From NCBI GenBank assembly GCA_018664265.1, contig JABJOR010000525.1:1-5422 (forward strand): 5,422 bases of DNA, read 5' to 3'. The position numbers and the translations under genes were made by a program. Positions 5,202-5,422 of this stretch are shown here, piece after piece. This DNA is from Rhodospirillales bacterium. Lineage in GTDB: Bacteria > Pseudomonadota > Alphaproteobacteria > Rhodospirillales > Casp-alpha2. Under the pieces are notes generated by a model. The model had not been told where the DNA came from and made no database searches. It worked only from the letters and a program-made list of their open reading frames with translations. The stretch's first letter is position 1; each line of letters starts with the position of its first letter.

Positions 5202-5422
5202 ATGACAGACATCGCCGTGCCGTTTGTGAATAAAAAAGACCAGTTTGAATTACCGGTGGGTATAATCTACCTCGATGGCAATTCGCTTGGGCCATTGCCC
5301 ATACGGAGCCGGAAACGTATTGCGCAGGTGGTTTCTGATGAATGGGGGGCCATGCTGATTGGTGGCTGGAACAAGGCCGACTGGATTGGTTTGCCCCGGC
5401 GCACTGGCGATGCAATTGGACG
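5202..5422 (+). CDS. kynU: Kynureninase, N-terminal part (runs off right edge)
   Basis: PLP-dependent kynureninase, which hydrolyses L-kynurenine to anthranilate and L-alanine in tryptophan breakdown (and 3-hydroxykynurenine in NAD synthesis pathways). I translated 73 codons from the ATG at 5202 with no stop; the family is about 400-420 residues, so under a fifth is visible. Diagnostic N-terminal motifs are present: FELPVGIIYLDGNSLGPLP (15-33), then EWGAMLIGGWNKADWIGLP (49-67) and a following TGDAIG. The PLP lysine and other catalytic residues lie outside. The gene begins 37 bp after the aminotransferase stop on the same strand, so the two are probably cotranscribed. Dioxygenase and formamidase genes that would complete the kynurenine pathway are not in the window. 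The alternative start at 5184 would add six residues (MTWGLS). Confidence 0.94.
   Translation, partial: MTDIAVPFVNKKDQFELPVGIIYLDGNSLGPLPIRSRKRIAQVVSDEWGAMLIGGWNKADWIGLPRRTGDAIG

Noticed and set aside
4757..5212. 151-codon open frame on the minus strand
   Set aside because: It lies antisense to the well-supported aminotransferase and the kynU start, shows no recognisable family motif, and is what long GC-balanced coding sequence throws up by chance.

Overview
The window looks like a chromosomal segment of a Gram-negative bacterium, most likely an alphaproteobacterium. This is inferred from the soxB-soxD-soxA order of a four-subunit sarcosine oxidase, the protein types, the moderate base composition and the tight gene packing. 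No rRNA, tRNA, mobile element, CRISPR array or other taxonomic marker is visible, so the assignment is tentative.

There are two divergent transcription units around an AT-rich control region (about 3944-4081). The minus-strand unit reads leftward: a thiamine diphosphate (ThDP) enzyme of the acetolactate synthase / 2-oxo acid decarboxylase superfamily, closest in my reading to AruI-type 5-guanidino-2-oxopentanoate decarboxylases (2333-3943); soxB (1066-2322); soxD (787-1050); and the first 263 codons of soxA, which runs off the left edge. Gaps are 10 bp, 15 bp and a 4-bp ATGA overlap, so this is very probably one operon, with soxG expected just outside. The plus-strand unit holds a HisC-like PLP aminotransferase (4082-5164) and, 37 bp later, the first 73 codons of kynureninase (kynU, 5202 to the right edge).

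Sox oxidases demethylate N-methyl amino acids such as sarcosine and pass the one-carbon unit to folate. Kynureninase cleaves kynurenine to anthranilate and alanine. An aminotransferase facing a 2-oxo acid decarboxylase-like enzyme suggests transamination of an amino acid followed by decarboxylation of its oxo acid. The window therefore looks like a catabolic locus for amino acids or N-methylated amino acids, but the substrate joining the pieces cannot be read from the sequence.

The most notable non-coding features are a perfect 12-bp palindrome in the spacer of two candidate back-to-back promoters, a second interrupted palindrome nearby, and a perfect 8-bp-stem inverted repeat just before kynU. 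Every coding frame read here is intact, and no gap between genes exceeds 300 bases.
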